Shown: positions 1 through 8,145, counted from the first letter of the stretch. The stretch: DNA of 38,837 bases from an uncultured Prevotella sp. (GCA_947174835.1 CAMWKM010000009.1:1-38837), one strand, 5' to 3'. Numbers and translations: made by a program. The notes: a model not told the origin generated them from the letters alone.

Positions 1-897
1 ATATTTATCATATTCATATCCAAATTTCCCTAACAAATATTCTTTACACAGCAAAAAAGAAGATATTGGTTCTTTACTTGACACACAAGATAATATTGCT
101 TTCATTGCCTGGTTTGGACCAAACATTGGACTAAGAATAAATTGATCTTCTTTTGTTAATCTCAACTTTGAACAAATCAAATTATACGCATTGTGCATCA
201 AAAAGGAAACTCGACGTAGTTCTGTATAAGAGTGATTAATTTTTGTCAACGATGGAACAGTAAAATCATAATAATAATAATATGATATATCCGAGATAGT
301 ACAAATGCCATCGATATAATAATAATAGGTTAATACGAATAAATGATCTTCATTAATACTTATTGTCTCATTGAACCTAATATTATTATCTTTTAATACC
401 TTGGCATTGAAAAGTTTTGCAACAGGACACCCATTAGCTAAGATTTTCTTATTCACAAAAAGATCAACATGCTCTTTTATTATATAAAAATCATTCTCAT
501 AACAAAACATAGGAGATAGACCTTTATGGATAGTGAACATTTGAATACCCTGTAAATAGATTGTTCTTTCTCCATATTTCAGATTACTAACAAATGACTG
601 AAGATAGTTTTTTGATATCCAATCATCACTATCAACAAAAGTAATCCATTCTCCTTCAGCTTGTTCAATTCCAAGATTTCTAGCAGAACTTACTCCTCCA
701 TTCTCCTTATGAAAGACCTTTATTCTATTATCTTTTTTACTCCAAATATCACATAATTTACCACTTTTATCAGGTGAACCATCATCCACAAGTAATAATT
801 CCCATTCCGAATATGTTTGAGCCAAAATACTTTCTACGCATCTATCAAGATACTTTTCAGCTTTATAAACAGGTACTATCACACTTACCTTTGGCAT
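1..897 (-). CDS. Glycosyltransferase family 2, C-terminus cut by window edge
   Basis: The frame is open from the ATG at 895-897 to the window edge (299 codons, no stop), so the C-terminus is missing. The protein opens with MPKVSVIVPVYKAEKYLDRC, the typical start of a GT-A fold family 2 glycosyltransferase. The nucleotide-binding VDDGS lies at residues 37-41, GGVSSARNLG at about 67-76, and the metal-binding DSDDW at about 89-93. Such enzymes sit at the cytoplasmic face of the membrane and transfer a sugar from a nucleotide-sugar to a growing glycan; donor and acceptor cannot be read here. It is the most distal visible gene of the polysaccharide operon, 53 bases after the CDP-glycerol transferase-like gene. 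Codons are AT-rich like its neighbours. The family is sure; the specificity is unknown. Confidence 0.9.
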   Translation of the reverse strand, partial: MPKVSVIVPVYKAEKYLDRCVESILAQTYSEWELLLVDDGSPDKSGKLCDIWSKKDNRIKVFHKENGGVSSARNLGIEQAEGEWITFVDSDDWISKNYLQSFVSNLKYGERTIYLQGIQMFTIHKGLSPMFCYENDFYIIKEHVDLFVNKKILANGCPVAKLFNAKVLKDNNIRFNETISINEDHLFVLTYYYYIDGICTISDISYYYYYDFTVPSLTKINHSYTELRRVSFLMHNAYNLICSKLRLTKEDQFILSPMFGPNQAMKAILSCVSSKEPISSFLLCKEYLLGKFGYEYDKY

Positions 898-950
898 ACT
901 CAATTATTTAGTTCATTCAACAATACATTGAATTATGTAATTTAGAATAC

Positions 951-2213
951 TTACACACCTTCCCCGAGGATAGAAGCAATAATATTGTCAACAGCAGATC
1001 TCCCATTCGGAGGCATTAAAGCAGATTGATAAAAGTCTTCTCTATCATCTTTCTTGTTGTCTTCGCCTCTTACAACAGAGGAAACAAATGAATAGATATC
1101 CTCTTTGGAAAATCCGTATGTGTGGAGATCAAACGCTTTCTTACCAAATTGATTTAAATCATTCCTCCTTTCATCAATTCGTTCGGGACTAATTAAATAT
1201 AAAATAGGCTTTTTGATAAAGCAATACTCAATGGTAAATGAATCACAATCATGCACTAAGGCATCACTATGCTTGAACAGATCTATATAAGAGTCCTCAA
1301 CCAATTGGCAATTACTCAGTTCGTCCCATTGCAAATAATACCTATTAGTTTTTTCTTCTCCCCACAGATTGGTTAATTTACTCTTTAAAAATGGATGCGG
1401 TTTAAATGCAAATTGTACATCATCGGAAAATGTTTTGGCAATTTCAAACATATAATCGCACACATCAAGAAAACACGACAAGTTTAATAAGTTGTTTGAA
1501 TCAGGCAATGTATGATGAGGTGCATATATGATGCGTTTCTTCCTTTTCTCTTGTGGTTTCCATGGATCATTAAACAGTTCTTTAGGTTTCACCAATTCGT
1601 CCTGACATGGAACACCTGTCACAACCAAATTTTTTCCTTTAAGGATTGACAACTTACCGTATTCAAGGTTCATTTCATTCTCTACATACATTTGCCAGCA
1701 ATAACGAAAAAGAGACAAGTCTACAATCCAATTATTCTTCTTTGCTACGGACAATGTTCTGAATGAGTAGTGAATATCACATAACAGTCCATTATTTTTT
1801 ACAATTTGTGGAAATGCGACCGTGTCGGATACAAAACCACCATAGGGTTGTTGATAAAAAGTTATGTCAGGTTTTATAGTGACAATAATACGATAGTCAA
1901 GCTCAATAAAGGCATATTTTCTATCGTCAAGATATTCTTTTATTTTATTATACTTGCGAATAACCTCAGATGGTAAATCACAAGTCAGCAATGTTAAACC
2001 TATTATCGGTTCAAATCTTGGATGATTCAACATAGCTCTATATAGACCCTCTGTTTTCCAAAGCGATAAATCACTAAGGACAAATAAAACTTTAATCTTA
2101 TCCTTTGCCCTGATTCGTTCCACCATTTCGGGTATATTTCTTCGATAGGAATATAACTCTATGCGATTCTTAACGCCTCGCAAGAATCCAAAAATAAAAT
2201 TAAAGATTGACAT
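951..2213 (-). CDS. CDP-glycerol glycerophosphotransferase-like (TagF/TagB family) enzyme
   Basis: The 420-residue protein shows the C-terminal landmarks of the CDP-glycerol:glycerophosphotransferase family: APHH at residues 231-234, KPHP at 271-274 and HDCDSFTIEY at 321-330 followed by KKPILYL. Family members transfer glycerol-phosphate or another polyol-phosphate from a CDP donor to a lipid-linked or polysaccharide acceptor on the inner face of the membrane. The N-terminus (about 1-20) is hydrophobic and basic, consistent with peripheral membrane attachment. The ATG overlaps the end of the upstream flippase gene by 14 bases, indicating translational coupling. The fused cytidylyltransferase three genes upstream in the same operon (5420-6757) is the obvious source of the CDP donor. 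The exact polyol is unknown; ribitol, glycerol or an aminopolyol would all fit. Confidence 0.85.
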   Translation of the reverse strand: MSIFNFIFGFLRGVKNRIELYSYRRNIPEMVERIRAKDKIKVLFVLSDLSLWKTEGLYRAMLNHPRFEPIIGLTLLTCDLPSEVIRKYNKIKEYLDDRKYAFIELDYRIIVTIKPDITFYQQPYGGFVSDTVAFPQIVKNNGLLCDIHYSFRTLSVAKKNNWIVDLSLFRYCWQMYVENEMNLEYGKLSILKGKNLVVTGVPCQDELVKPKELFNDPWKPQEKRKKRIIYAPHHTLPDSNNLLNLSCFLDVCDYMFEIAKTFSDDVQFAFKPHPFLKSKLTNLWGEEKTNRYYLQWDELSNCQLVEDSYIDLFKHSDALVHDCDSFTIEYCFIKKPILYLISPERIDERRNDLNQFGKKAFDLHTYGFSKEDIYSFVSSVVRGEDNKKDDREDFYQSALMPPNGRSAVDNIIASILGEGV

Positions 2214-3660
2214 ATCTTTTTGTTAGTTTAAGTATTAACGGTTCAATAAACTCGAAATAAATCCTATCTTTCCTTGTTCTCAGAATAAGAATATAAATTA
2301 TTATTGAACAAACAGCACCAATCAACAAAATCATGAGATTTCCAAACTGATGGCAATACGTCATAAAATACGCGGGAAAACATGCAAAAACAGAATAAAG
2401 AAAATAAGGGCCATAATCTTTAAGTTGTTCCCAGTATGTCAGTCCGAAAAGTTTTCCTGTATAGTACGTATTTATATAAGTAGCAATTTGAGAATAAATG
2501 ACTTTCGAAAAACAGATTGCAACGACTCCAAAAGGAATTGAAGCGAAAAGTATTACTAAAGAAATTGTTTTCTTTATTATTTCCAACTTTAACAGCAAAT
2601 CACTGCGTCCTTTAACTTTAAGAAGGTTTAGATTAAGCTGAGTCACATGATCCGTCAGCATTGCTAAGGAAAAAATCTGAAGGAAAATAACAGCTTCCAT
2701 CCATTTCGAGCCTAACAAAAGTATAATTAACGGTTTACCTAAGGTTGCCAATAATATAAGCGCGAAGATAAGTATTAGGCTCATAAGCCGAATATATTTT
2801 CGGTATATCTCAATCAATCTTTTATCATCATTCTGGATTTTTGCAAGAATGGGAAAAGTAACGCGCTGAACAACACCGGTAAAGTTCTGTCCTAACAATT
2901 GTGGAAACTGACATCCACGCGTATAATATCCTAAATCTGATGGTGTATAATATTTTCCAATACACAATGTGTTGACATTTACATATAGAGTATGTAGTAA
3001 TCCTGCTCCTAAGATCTTAGAACCATAGTTGAATAAATCTTTAAATGATTCCCATGAAAAAATTAGCTGAGGATGCCATTTTGAGATATACCAAAGAATC
3101 ATTACGTTCAATATACATGATAGTACGTTCTGACAGACTAATGCCCAAACACCGACACCATAGTAGGCTAACGTGATGCCAATTACACCTGATATAAGGT
3201 TGGATGCCACTGTTGCCTTGGCTATTGCTTTGAAATTGACATCTATTGTAAATCGGGCGACTTGTACGACTTTGAATGAATTTATTATTACTGTTAATCC
3301 TACAACCCGCACCAGATCCCTTAATATTGGCTCATCAAAAAAAGTTGCAATGAACGGTGCGAACAGGTATAGTACAGCATAGCATACGATTGATACAAGG
3401 ATATTGAAATAAAAGACCGTTGAATAATCTGCTTCCGATCGATCAAGTTTCCTAATCAGTGCTTCACCAAATCCGCTATCAACGAACGTTTGTGCAACAG
3501 CGAAAAAGATAGCAACCATCCCAATCAGACCGTAATCTGACGGTAGTAGTAGTCGGGCCATAATCAACCCAAGGATGAATTGAATCCCTTGGTTTGCATA
3601 GGATTCAATCGCACTCCATTTGATACCCGATACACTTTTATCCCTTATACCTTCTCCCAT
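2200..3660 (-). CDS. Wzx-type polysaccharide flippase (MOP superfamily)
   Basis: The 486-residue protein is almost entirely hydrophobic, with about 12-14 predicted transmembrane helices. Its N-terminus, GIKWSAIESYANQGIQFILG followed by MARLLLPSDYGLIGM, is characteristic of the WzxC-like lipopolysaccharide/capsule exporters of the multidrug/oligosaccharidyl-lipid/polysaccharide superfamily. It should flip the undecaprenyl-linked repeat unit to the periplasm. A TTG codon just upstream (3661-3663) also keeps the frame open, but I chose the ATG at 3658-3660: it shares one base with the TGA stop of the upstream acyltransferase (TGATG) and has AAGG a few bases ahead. The 3' end overlaps the next gene by 14 bases. 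Its presence implies a Wzy-dependent type of assembly, but no polymerase is visible in the window. Confidence 0.9.
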   Translation of the reverse strand: MGEGIRDKSVSGIKWSAIESYANQGIQFILGLIMARLLLPSDYGLIGMVAIFFAVAQTFVDSGFGEALIRKLDRSEADYSTVFYFNILVSIVCYAVLYLFAPFIATFFDEPILRDLVRVVGLTVIINSFKVVQVARFTIDVNFKAIAKATVASNLISGVIGITLAYYGVGVWALVCQNVLSCILNVMILWYISKWHPQLIFSWESFKDLFNYGSKILGAGLLHTLYVNVNTLCIGKYYTPSDLGYYTRGCQFPQLLGQNFTGVVQRVTFPILAKIQNDDKRLIEIYRKYIRLMSLILIFALILLATLGKPLIILLLGSKWMEAVIFLQIFSLAMLTDHVTQLNLNLLKVKGRSDLLLKLEIIKKTISLVILFASIPFGVVAICFSKVIYSQIATYINTYYTGKLFGLTYWEQLKDYGPYFLYSVFACFPAYFMTYCHQFGNLMILLIGAVCSIIIYILILRTRKDRIYFEFIEPLILKLTKRYVNL

Positions 3661-4679
3661 CAAAGCCTTATTGCGATGTATTTATGTAAGTATGCTATAA
3701 AGATTGTTGCAACAAAACATATTGTAATATATAGCAACGGACTCCACTGCATCAGAGGTAATGTTCCCATTGGAACGACAGACAAGAAAATCATCGGTAT
3801 GCGTTGATATATATACAATGGAAACAAGTTTTTACCAGACCAAAGCAAGAATTTGTTTTTCAGTGGAACTCTCATTGTAAATAGGAGAATCAACAGCGAT
3901 AAAAACACTGATCGTATATTTTCCGCAAATCCCATTATATTGGGTGCGAATGCAAATAAAATAAAAAACACCGAAGATACAACAACCAGTTCCTTGTAAT
4001 GCCTGTTTAAGAGTCTATCTATCCTTTCTTTGAAGAAACAGTATATTGAACCGGCAGCATACGCAAATGTTGTGTCATACCACCATGATGCCTTCAAAAA
4101 ACTCATCACTAAAGAATAAAGAAACACTAAAACGCATATTGTCGCGATGCAACGTGTAGAATATCCAAATAATTTTGATGCCGAAAATGTAATCAGATAA
4201 AGGATTATAATGGTGAATATGTACCAATTACTATTTCCTACGCTATCCCATGCAATAAATGACAATATAATTTGTTTAGGCGTTATTGGTAACCCTATAG
4301 CAAAATCCATGATTATAAATAGCAATACTGCAACATCGAAATTAAAAAGGACTGTCAGCACTCTCTTTGAAGGGATTGTATTGATGTACCCCCCCCATTT
4401 CTTTACCCCAATTAATACCCCATAACCGGAATAGAATAAAAACGGTACGACAATCATTTGCCCAAGGAAAGACCTGAGATTGTTAAAACCATATTCTAAC
4501 ATTTGGGGATACGAAGACTGTATATATTGGGCTAAATGGCTAATGAAAACCAACCATATAAAGATTCCTTTAATGAGATTGGCCGTAGTCTTGCCCGAAA
4601 AATCACTGATTATCTCATTTCGAGGAAAACGCAGTGAGATAACAATGATAATAAACAGAATTACGTAGAGACAAATCAT
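3660..4679 (-). CDS. Integral-membrane acyltransferase (acyltransferase family 3, OafA-like)
   Basis: The 339-residue multi-spanning protein has the look of acyltransferase-3 O-acyltransferases: a first cytoplasmic/helix junction with VFISHLAQY, whose His48 fits the conserved catalytic histidine, then PFLFYSGYG at about residues 78-86 and about ten hydrophobic helices. Such enzymes move acetyl or other acyl groups from the cytoplasm onto surface glycans. It is followed directly by the flippase (stop and start share one base) and preceded by a GNAT gene 29 bases upstream, so two different acyl-transfer chemistries sit side by side. The coding strand contains a run of eight G (4389-4396) in the codons for Trp-Gly-Gly of VKKWGGYIN, where slippage would break the frame. 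Confidence 0.8.
   Translation of the reverse strand: MICLYVILFIIIVISLRFPRNEIISDFSGKTTANLIKGIFIWLVFISHLAQYIQSSYPQMLEYGFNNLRSFLGQMIVVPFLFYSGYGVLIGVKKWGGYINTIPSKRVLTVLFNFDVAVLLFIIMDFAIGLPITPKQIILSFIAWDSVGNSNWYIFTIIILYLITFSASKLFGYSTRCIATICVLVFLYSLVMSFLKASWWYDTTFAYAAGSIYCFFKERIDRLLNRHYKELVVVSSVFFILFAFAPNIMGFAENIRSVFLSLLILLFTMRVPLKNKFLLWSGKNLFPLYIYQRIPMIFLSVVPMGTLPLMQWSPLLYITICFVATIFIAYLHKYIAIRL
4389..4396 (-). repeat. G8 homopolymer inside the acyltransferase gene
   Basis: Eight consecutive C on the + strand (G on the coding strand) lie within the acyltransferase reading frame, which is intact in this copy. Gain or loss of one base would frameshift the protein after about residue 97. Tracts of this length in surface-glycan modification genes are known phase-variation sites in several bacteria; whether this one varies cannot be judged from one sequence. 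Confidence 0.7.
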
Positions 4680-4708
4680 TTCTTCGCGATTTTTTATAAA
4701 TTGCCGAG

Positions 4709-5356
4709 TTAGCCCTTTCCAATCAAATACTTCAGTTTAGAAAATAACAATACAGCAAGATTATAGATTTTCCCAAATAAAGTTGCCGAACCGTCTTCCT
4801 TTAACAGCATTTTACATTTAAATCTAGAAATCCCAAAACGTTTATTTGCTTCTCTGTCGCTGATTTCACATTCCTGTGTTAGTGCAAGTCGCAGTATTAC
4901 ACTATAATAATTGGTATTAGGCCAAGATGTCATTCCAATAGCCTTGCAACCATAACTTTTATGAAATTTCACCACATGAGGAGCTTTAAGACTAGTATCT
5001 GTCATAAAAACATTCATACCCAGTTCTCTAAGATAATTCGCGAGTGCTCGAGAGAGAGAGAGACCAAGATGATTTCCTTTATGCTCCGGAGCAACAGCAA
5101 GAATCTTTCCATAAGTTTCCTTTTTTTTGTAGTCCGGATAAACCAGCCAGAAAGCGATTACTCCGCCATCGTCTTCAATATATTGTCCTATACACCCCCT
5201 TGAAAGCTCAATCCATTTATCCGAAGTCATATAGCATGGTCCCATTTTAACATTTCTATCGATATGTTCGGCAAATGCCTGCCGACACAATTTTGAGAAA
5301 TCATCGGCACGTGCAATAAAAGTTTGTTCGTCACAATTTCGTATTACATATCCCAT
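4709..5356 (-). CDS. GNAT-family N-acetyltransferase
   Basis: The 215-residue protein carries the acetyl-CoA binding motif of the GNAT fold: a beta strand ending ILAVAPEHKGNHLGLSL at about residues 85-101, with HKGNHLG occupying the Q/RxxGxG/A pyrophosphate loop. It continues with a helix (SRALANYLRELG) and FHKSYGCKAIG near 131-141, typical of the C-terminal GNAT motif B. It probably acetylates an amino group on a sugar or polyol precursor of the glycan made by this operon; the aminotransferase two genes upstream could create that amine. About 60 residues after the GNAT core are unlike the compact family and end in a hydrophobic, Lys-rich segment that may touch the membrane. A (CT)7 dinucleotide run lies in the acetyl-CoA loop codons. 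The substrate is unknown. Confidence 0.8.
   Translation of the reverse strand: MGYVIRNCDEQTFIARADDFSKLCRQAFAEHIDRNVKMGPCYMTSDKWIELSRGCIGQYIEDDGGVIAFWLVYPDYKKKETYGKILAVAPEHKGNHLGLSLSRALANYLRELGMNVFMTDTSLKAPHVVKFHKSYGCKAIGMTSWPNTNYYSVILRLALTQECEISDREANKRFGISRFKCKMLLKEDGSATLFGKIYNLAVLLFSKLKYLIGKG
5050..5063 (-). repeat. Seven-unit GA/CT dinucleotide repeat inside the GNAT gene
   Basis: The + strand reads (GA)7; on the coding strand this is a CT run encoding LSLSR just after the acetyl-CoA loop. Slippage by one unit would shift the frame. The run is in frame in this copy. Confidence 0.7.
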
Positions 5357-5419
5357 ATAATCAATATCTTTGATTCGGTCAGATTGTAAAAATTTTTAAA
5401 CACATTTATTCCACTCAGC

Positions 5420-6757
5420 TTAAAGCTGAAAAACATTTTTCCCTTGTGAATACATCTCTTGAATCTTGGCCATGGCTATTACTTCGTTTTTAGTCAGTTT
5501 AAAAGCCGAAAAATCATGAGAAAGGACAGCAGAAGCAAAATCTTTTATCTCATAACGTAATCCCTCTCCTATGTAGGGATAGAAATATTTCTTATTCAAA
5601 TTTTGATCTTCGTATCTTACTTCAAAATAATCAGTTTTCCACCATGGTGCAGGGACATAGACATATCCCTTGGTACCGGATATTATTAAATTACCCTCTG
5701 TCTTCACTCCTATACCAACTTGAAATGATGCCACTGCGTGTTCATACCGCATAACTCCCTTCGTAAAAAGGTCTATACTATTTTTTGCTTTCGAATAAAA
5801 ATTAATATTAAGAAAATCGGTGCCGAAAAATTTTACCACAGGAAGTAGTGTAAAGCAACCGTTTTCAATCATTGAGCCACCATACCGTCTACCATCCATA
5901 TATACTTCTTCTTCAAGTAACGTCGTAGAAGAAGTATTGATCTCCACGATCTCCCCGATAATTCCTGATTTCAGAAGCGTATATAGATGACCGAATGCCG
6001 GACAATAGGCTGTCTTCAAAGCAATCATGAGAACAAGTTCTTTCTTTTCGGCCAAGCAAAAGAGTTGTTTTGCTTCTTCTTCTTTCAAGACAAAAGGAGT
6101 CTCACAAAAAACATTCTTGCCTGCGCTTAAAGCAGAATGGCAATATTCGTAGTGTGTAAAATATGGAGAAGCGATATAAACAGAATCACACGCATCATAT
6201 AATTCGTCTATAGACTTGGCGCATCTATCTATTCCAAATTCTGCACAAAATCTATTTGCTTCATCTATGTTAGGATTATATACCGAGGAAACAATAACAC
6301 TATTGACGTGACGAGTTTCTGTAATAAACCGTTTGGCAATACCACCGGTACCTATAATCCCAATTTTAACAGATGGTCTCTGTTCCCTTAATTGTGTTGA
6401 AGATATTCCCTCTGTTCTCGGAAGATAAACAACCTTGCAAAATTCATTAAGATAATCAAAATAACCCTCCCAATCGGAACCAATAGCAAAGATGTCAATA
6501 CCATACTTCTGAATATCCTCTATTTTCTGACCACGATACTCTTCTATCACTATCATGTCGGCAAGACCTGTAGCTTTTACAGCTTCTATACGCTCCATCA
6601 CATTATTACAGGTGTTCATTTTACCTCTTTCGAGGTCAAAATTATCTGTTGTAACACCGACAATCAGATAGTCTCCAAGAGCTCTTGCTCTTTTCAACAA
6701 ATTATAATGGCCTTCGTGAAAAAGATCATAGGTTCCGTATGTAATAACCTTCTTCAT
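5420..6757 (-). CDS. Fused cytidylyltransferase + Gfo/Idh/MocA-type oxidoreductase
   Basis: Two domains are fused in 445 residues. Residues 1-126 are a TagD-like nucleotidyltransferase: GTYDLFHEGH (8-17) is the HxGH signature and RTEGISSTQLRE (114-125) is the C-terminal signature of glycerol-3-phosphate cytidylyltransferases. From residue 131, KIGIIGTGGIAKRF begins a Rossmann fold, followed by a C-terminal alpha/beta domain typical of Gfo/Idh/MocA proteins. The usual catalytic Glu-Lys-Pro motif reads Glu-Thr-Pro (219-221), and the usual His/Tyr in the GGxxxxxGxY/H segment is replaced (ENGCFTLLP, 298-306), so dehydrogenase activity is uncertain. By analogy with TarIJ/Bcs1, where a reductase and a cytidylyltransferase cooperate to make CDP-ribitol, this may make a CDP-polyol for the TagF-like enzyme downstream. 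It follows the aminotransferase by 14 bases. Confidence 0.85.
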   Translation of the reverse strand: MKKVITYGTYDLFHEGHYNLLKRARALGDYLIVGVTTDNFDLERGKMNTCNNVMERIEAVKATGLADMIVIEEYRGQKIEDIQKYGIDIFAIGSDWEGYFDYLNEFCKVVYLPRTEGISSTQLREQRPSVKIGIIGTGGIAKRFITETRHVNSVIVSSVYNPNIDEANRFCAEFGIDRCAKSIDELYDACDSVYIASPYFTHYEYCHSALSAGKNVFCETPFVLKEEEAKQLFCLAEKKELVLMIALKTAYCPAFGHLYTLLKSGIIGEIVEINTSSTTLLEEEVYMDGRRYGGSMIENGCFTLLPVVKFFGTDFLNINFYSKAKNSIDLFTKGVMRYEHAVASFQVGIGVKTEGNLIISGTKGYVYVPAPWWKTDYFEVRYEDQNLNKKYFYPYIGEGLRYEIKDFASAVLSHDFSAFKLTKNEVIAMAKIQEMYSQGKNVFQL

Positions 6758-6771
6758 ATCTGCATCCTCAG

Positions 6772-7851
6772 TTAGATGAATTTCTTTTCTCTCAAATCAA
6801 TAAACGCGGCTATCAGTTTGTCATAGTCCTCCTTTTGAAGATAGCCGATGTGACCTACACGGAAAATCATATCCTTCATGTCACCACCATTCGGACAAAC
6901 CCACATTCCATATTCATCCTTAATCTTCAGGAAGATTTCAAATGCAGACTGGGTAGTAGGGTGAAGTGGCGTCACTGCATTGCTGAGGCTTTCACTTACA
7001 ATCTCAAAAGGTAAATCATGTTGTACGAGTTTCTCGCGAAAATACCTCGCAAGTTCTGCACAACGGGCAATCTCTACTTCTGCGCCACCCATTGCCTCAA
7101 TCTCTTTTAGACGGACATTGATTTGTCGAAGAATGCCCACTGCAGGGGTCCAAGGTGTCTGGCCTCTCTCCATGTTTTCAAGAGCAAGTTTGAGATCAAG
7201 ATATTGGCAACTGCATTTATTCTCCTCTATACGCTTTAATGCTGATGGAGCAAGAACCATAACTGCAATACCTGGTGCACAGGCCAATGCCTTCTGACTC
7301 CCAGTAATCATAATTCCAGCACCCGTTGCTTCCATATCAAATGGATCGCAAAGAAAAGTAGAAATAGTATCTACGATAAGAAAACATCCATTACGTGTAC
7401 AAAAGTCAGCCACCAGATCAATATCATAATGAACACCAGTTGATGTCTCGTGCTTTTGAAGGAGGAAAGCGGTATATCCTTGTCTCTCATATTGTACAAG
7501 ATGCTCCGGTTTCAATGCTTTTCCATATTCCAATTTTATCTCAGTGAAAGGAATCTCGTGAAGAGTCAGCAACTCAACAAAGCGTTCACCAAAACTACCA
7601 CCATTAATTACGAGAGCCTTGTCGTTTTTGTTGAGGCAATTCATAATGGCAGTCTCCATACCACCTGACCCCGAACAAGTCAAGAATACTACACGGCTAT
7701 TTTCTGTTGTGTGGGCAAACTTCTTAATCAAACGCTCGTTCTCCAACATTGTCTCAGAGAATTCTGCGGTTCTAAAATATGGTACCTGTTCAGCACCTAT
7801 GGCACGTACTGCATCAGATGATTGTACAGGACCTACTGTAAAGTTAATCAT
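6772..7851 (-). CDS. Class V PLP-dependent aminotransferase (AEP/alanine-glyoxylate transaminase-like)
   Basis: The 359-residue protein has the class V aminotransferase layout: TVGPVQSSDAV at the N-terminus, the GSGGMET phosphate-binding turn (61-67), HETSTGV (134-140), the PLP-pyridine aspartate in IVDTIST (Asp161) and the Schiff-base lysine in GSQKALACAPG (Lys187). Length and N-terminus resemble 2-aminoethylphosphonate:pyruvate and alanine:glyoxylate transaminases. It is the first gene of the polysaccharide operon. No phosphoenolpyruvate mutase or phosphonopyruvate decarboxylase is visible, so an aminoethylphosphonate route cannot be claimed; the enzyme may instead place an amino group on a small keto-polyol or sugar precursor used by the fused cytidylyltransferase. 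The fold is sure; the substrate is not. Confidence 0.88.
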   Translation of the reverse strand: MINFTVGPVQSSDAVRAIGAEQVPYFRTAEFSETMLENERLIKKFAHTTENSRVVFLTCSGSGGMETAIMNCLNKNDKALVINGGSFGERFVELLTLHEIPFTEIKLEYGKALKPEHLVQYERQGYTAFLLQKHETSTGVHYDIDLVADFCTRNGCFLIVDTISTFLCDPFDMEATGAGIMITGSQKALACAPGIAVMVLAPSALKRIEENKCSCQYLDLKLALENMERGQTPWTPAVGILRQINVRLKEIEAMGGAEVEIARCAELARYFREKLVQHDLPFEIVSESLSNAVTPLHPTTQSAFEIFLKIKDEYGMWVCPNGGDMKDMIFRVGHIGYLQKEDYDKLIAAFIDLREKKFI

Positions 7852-7980
7852 ATTTACAGATATATATTTTTATTGGAAGATTAGTCGAATTTTATCGTAA
7901 GTAAACGCACTCAATTAGTTGACATTCCCTTTATGTAAAAGACATCCACCACTTGAGTCTTTCTTATTTTAACTAATATA

Positions 7981-8023
7981 GAAAAAGACGTGGGAATTAT
8001 TTCTCCGTGCTTATCCCCGTCTT
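7981..8023 (-). terminator. Terminator-like hairpin with T5 in the operon leader
   Basis: On the minus strand, AAGACGGGGA (8023 to 8014) pairs with TCCC and CGTCTT (7995 to 7985) with one bulged base. The stem closes an 18-nt loop and runs straight into TTTTTC. It either ends the toxin-antitoxin transcript or attenuates the polysaccharide operon that starts 130 bases further on. Confidence 0.55.
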
Positions 8024-8030
8024 CAGACCT

Positions 8031-8064
8031 TCACATGTTCCCCAAAGTAAGGGGGAACATGTGA
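8031..8064. repeat. Perfect 13-bp inverted repeat with 8-nt loop
   Basis: TCACATGTTCCCC (8031-8043) and GGGGAACATGTGA (8052-8064) are perfect reverse complements. No T-run follows on either strand, so it is not a standard terminator by itself. It lies immediately upstream, in minus-strand transcription, of the terminator-like hairpin. Confidence 0.85.
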
Positions 8065-8121
8065 CATTAGCAAACATTGGCCGCGAGCCAATACAACATT
8101 CTACTGCTTAATAAAATGACG

Positions 8122-8145
8122 TGCACCTTCTGCACCCTGTGCACC
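8122..8145. repeat. Three TGCACC direct repeats with 9-bp period
   Basis: TGCACC occurs at 8122, 8131 and 8140, separated by three bases each. The block lies within the proposed leader of the polysaccharide operon. Its function is unknown. Confidence 0.7.

Noticed and set aside
6772..7851. Complete 2-aminoethylphosphonate pathway
   Set aside because: The aminotransferase resembles this family, but no phosphoenolpyruvate mutase or phosphonopyruvate decarboxylase is visible, and the gene is promoter-proximal, so the pathway cannot be claimed.
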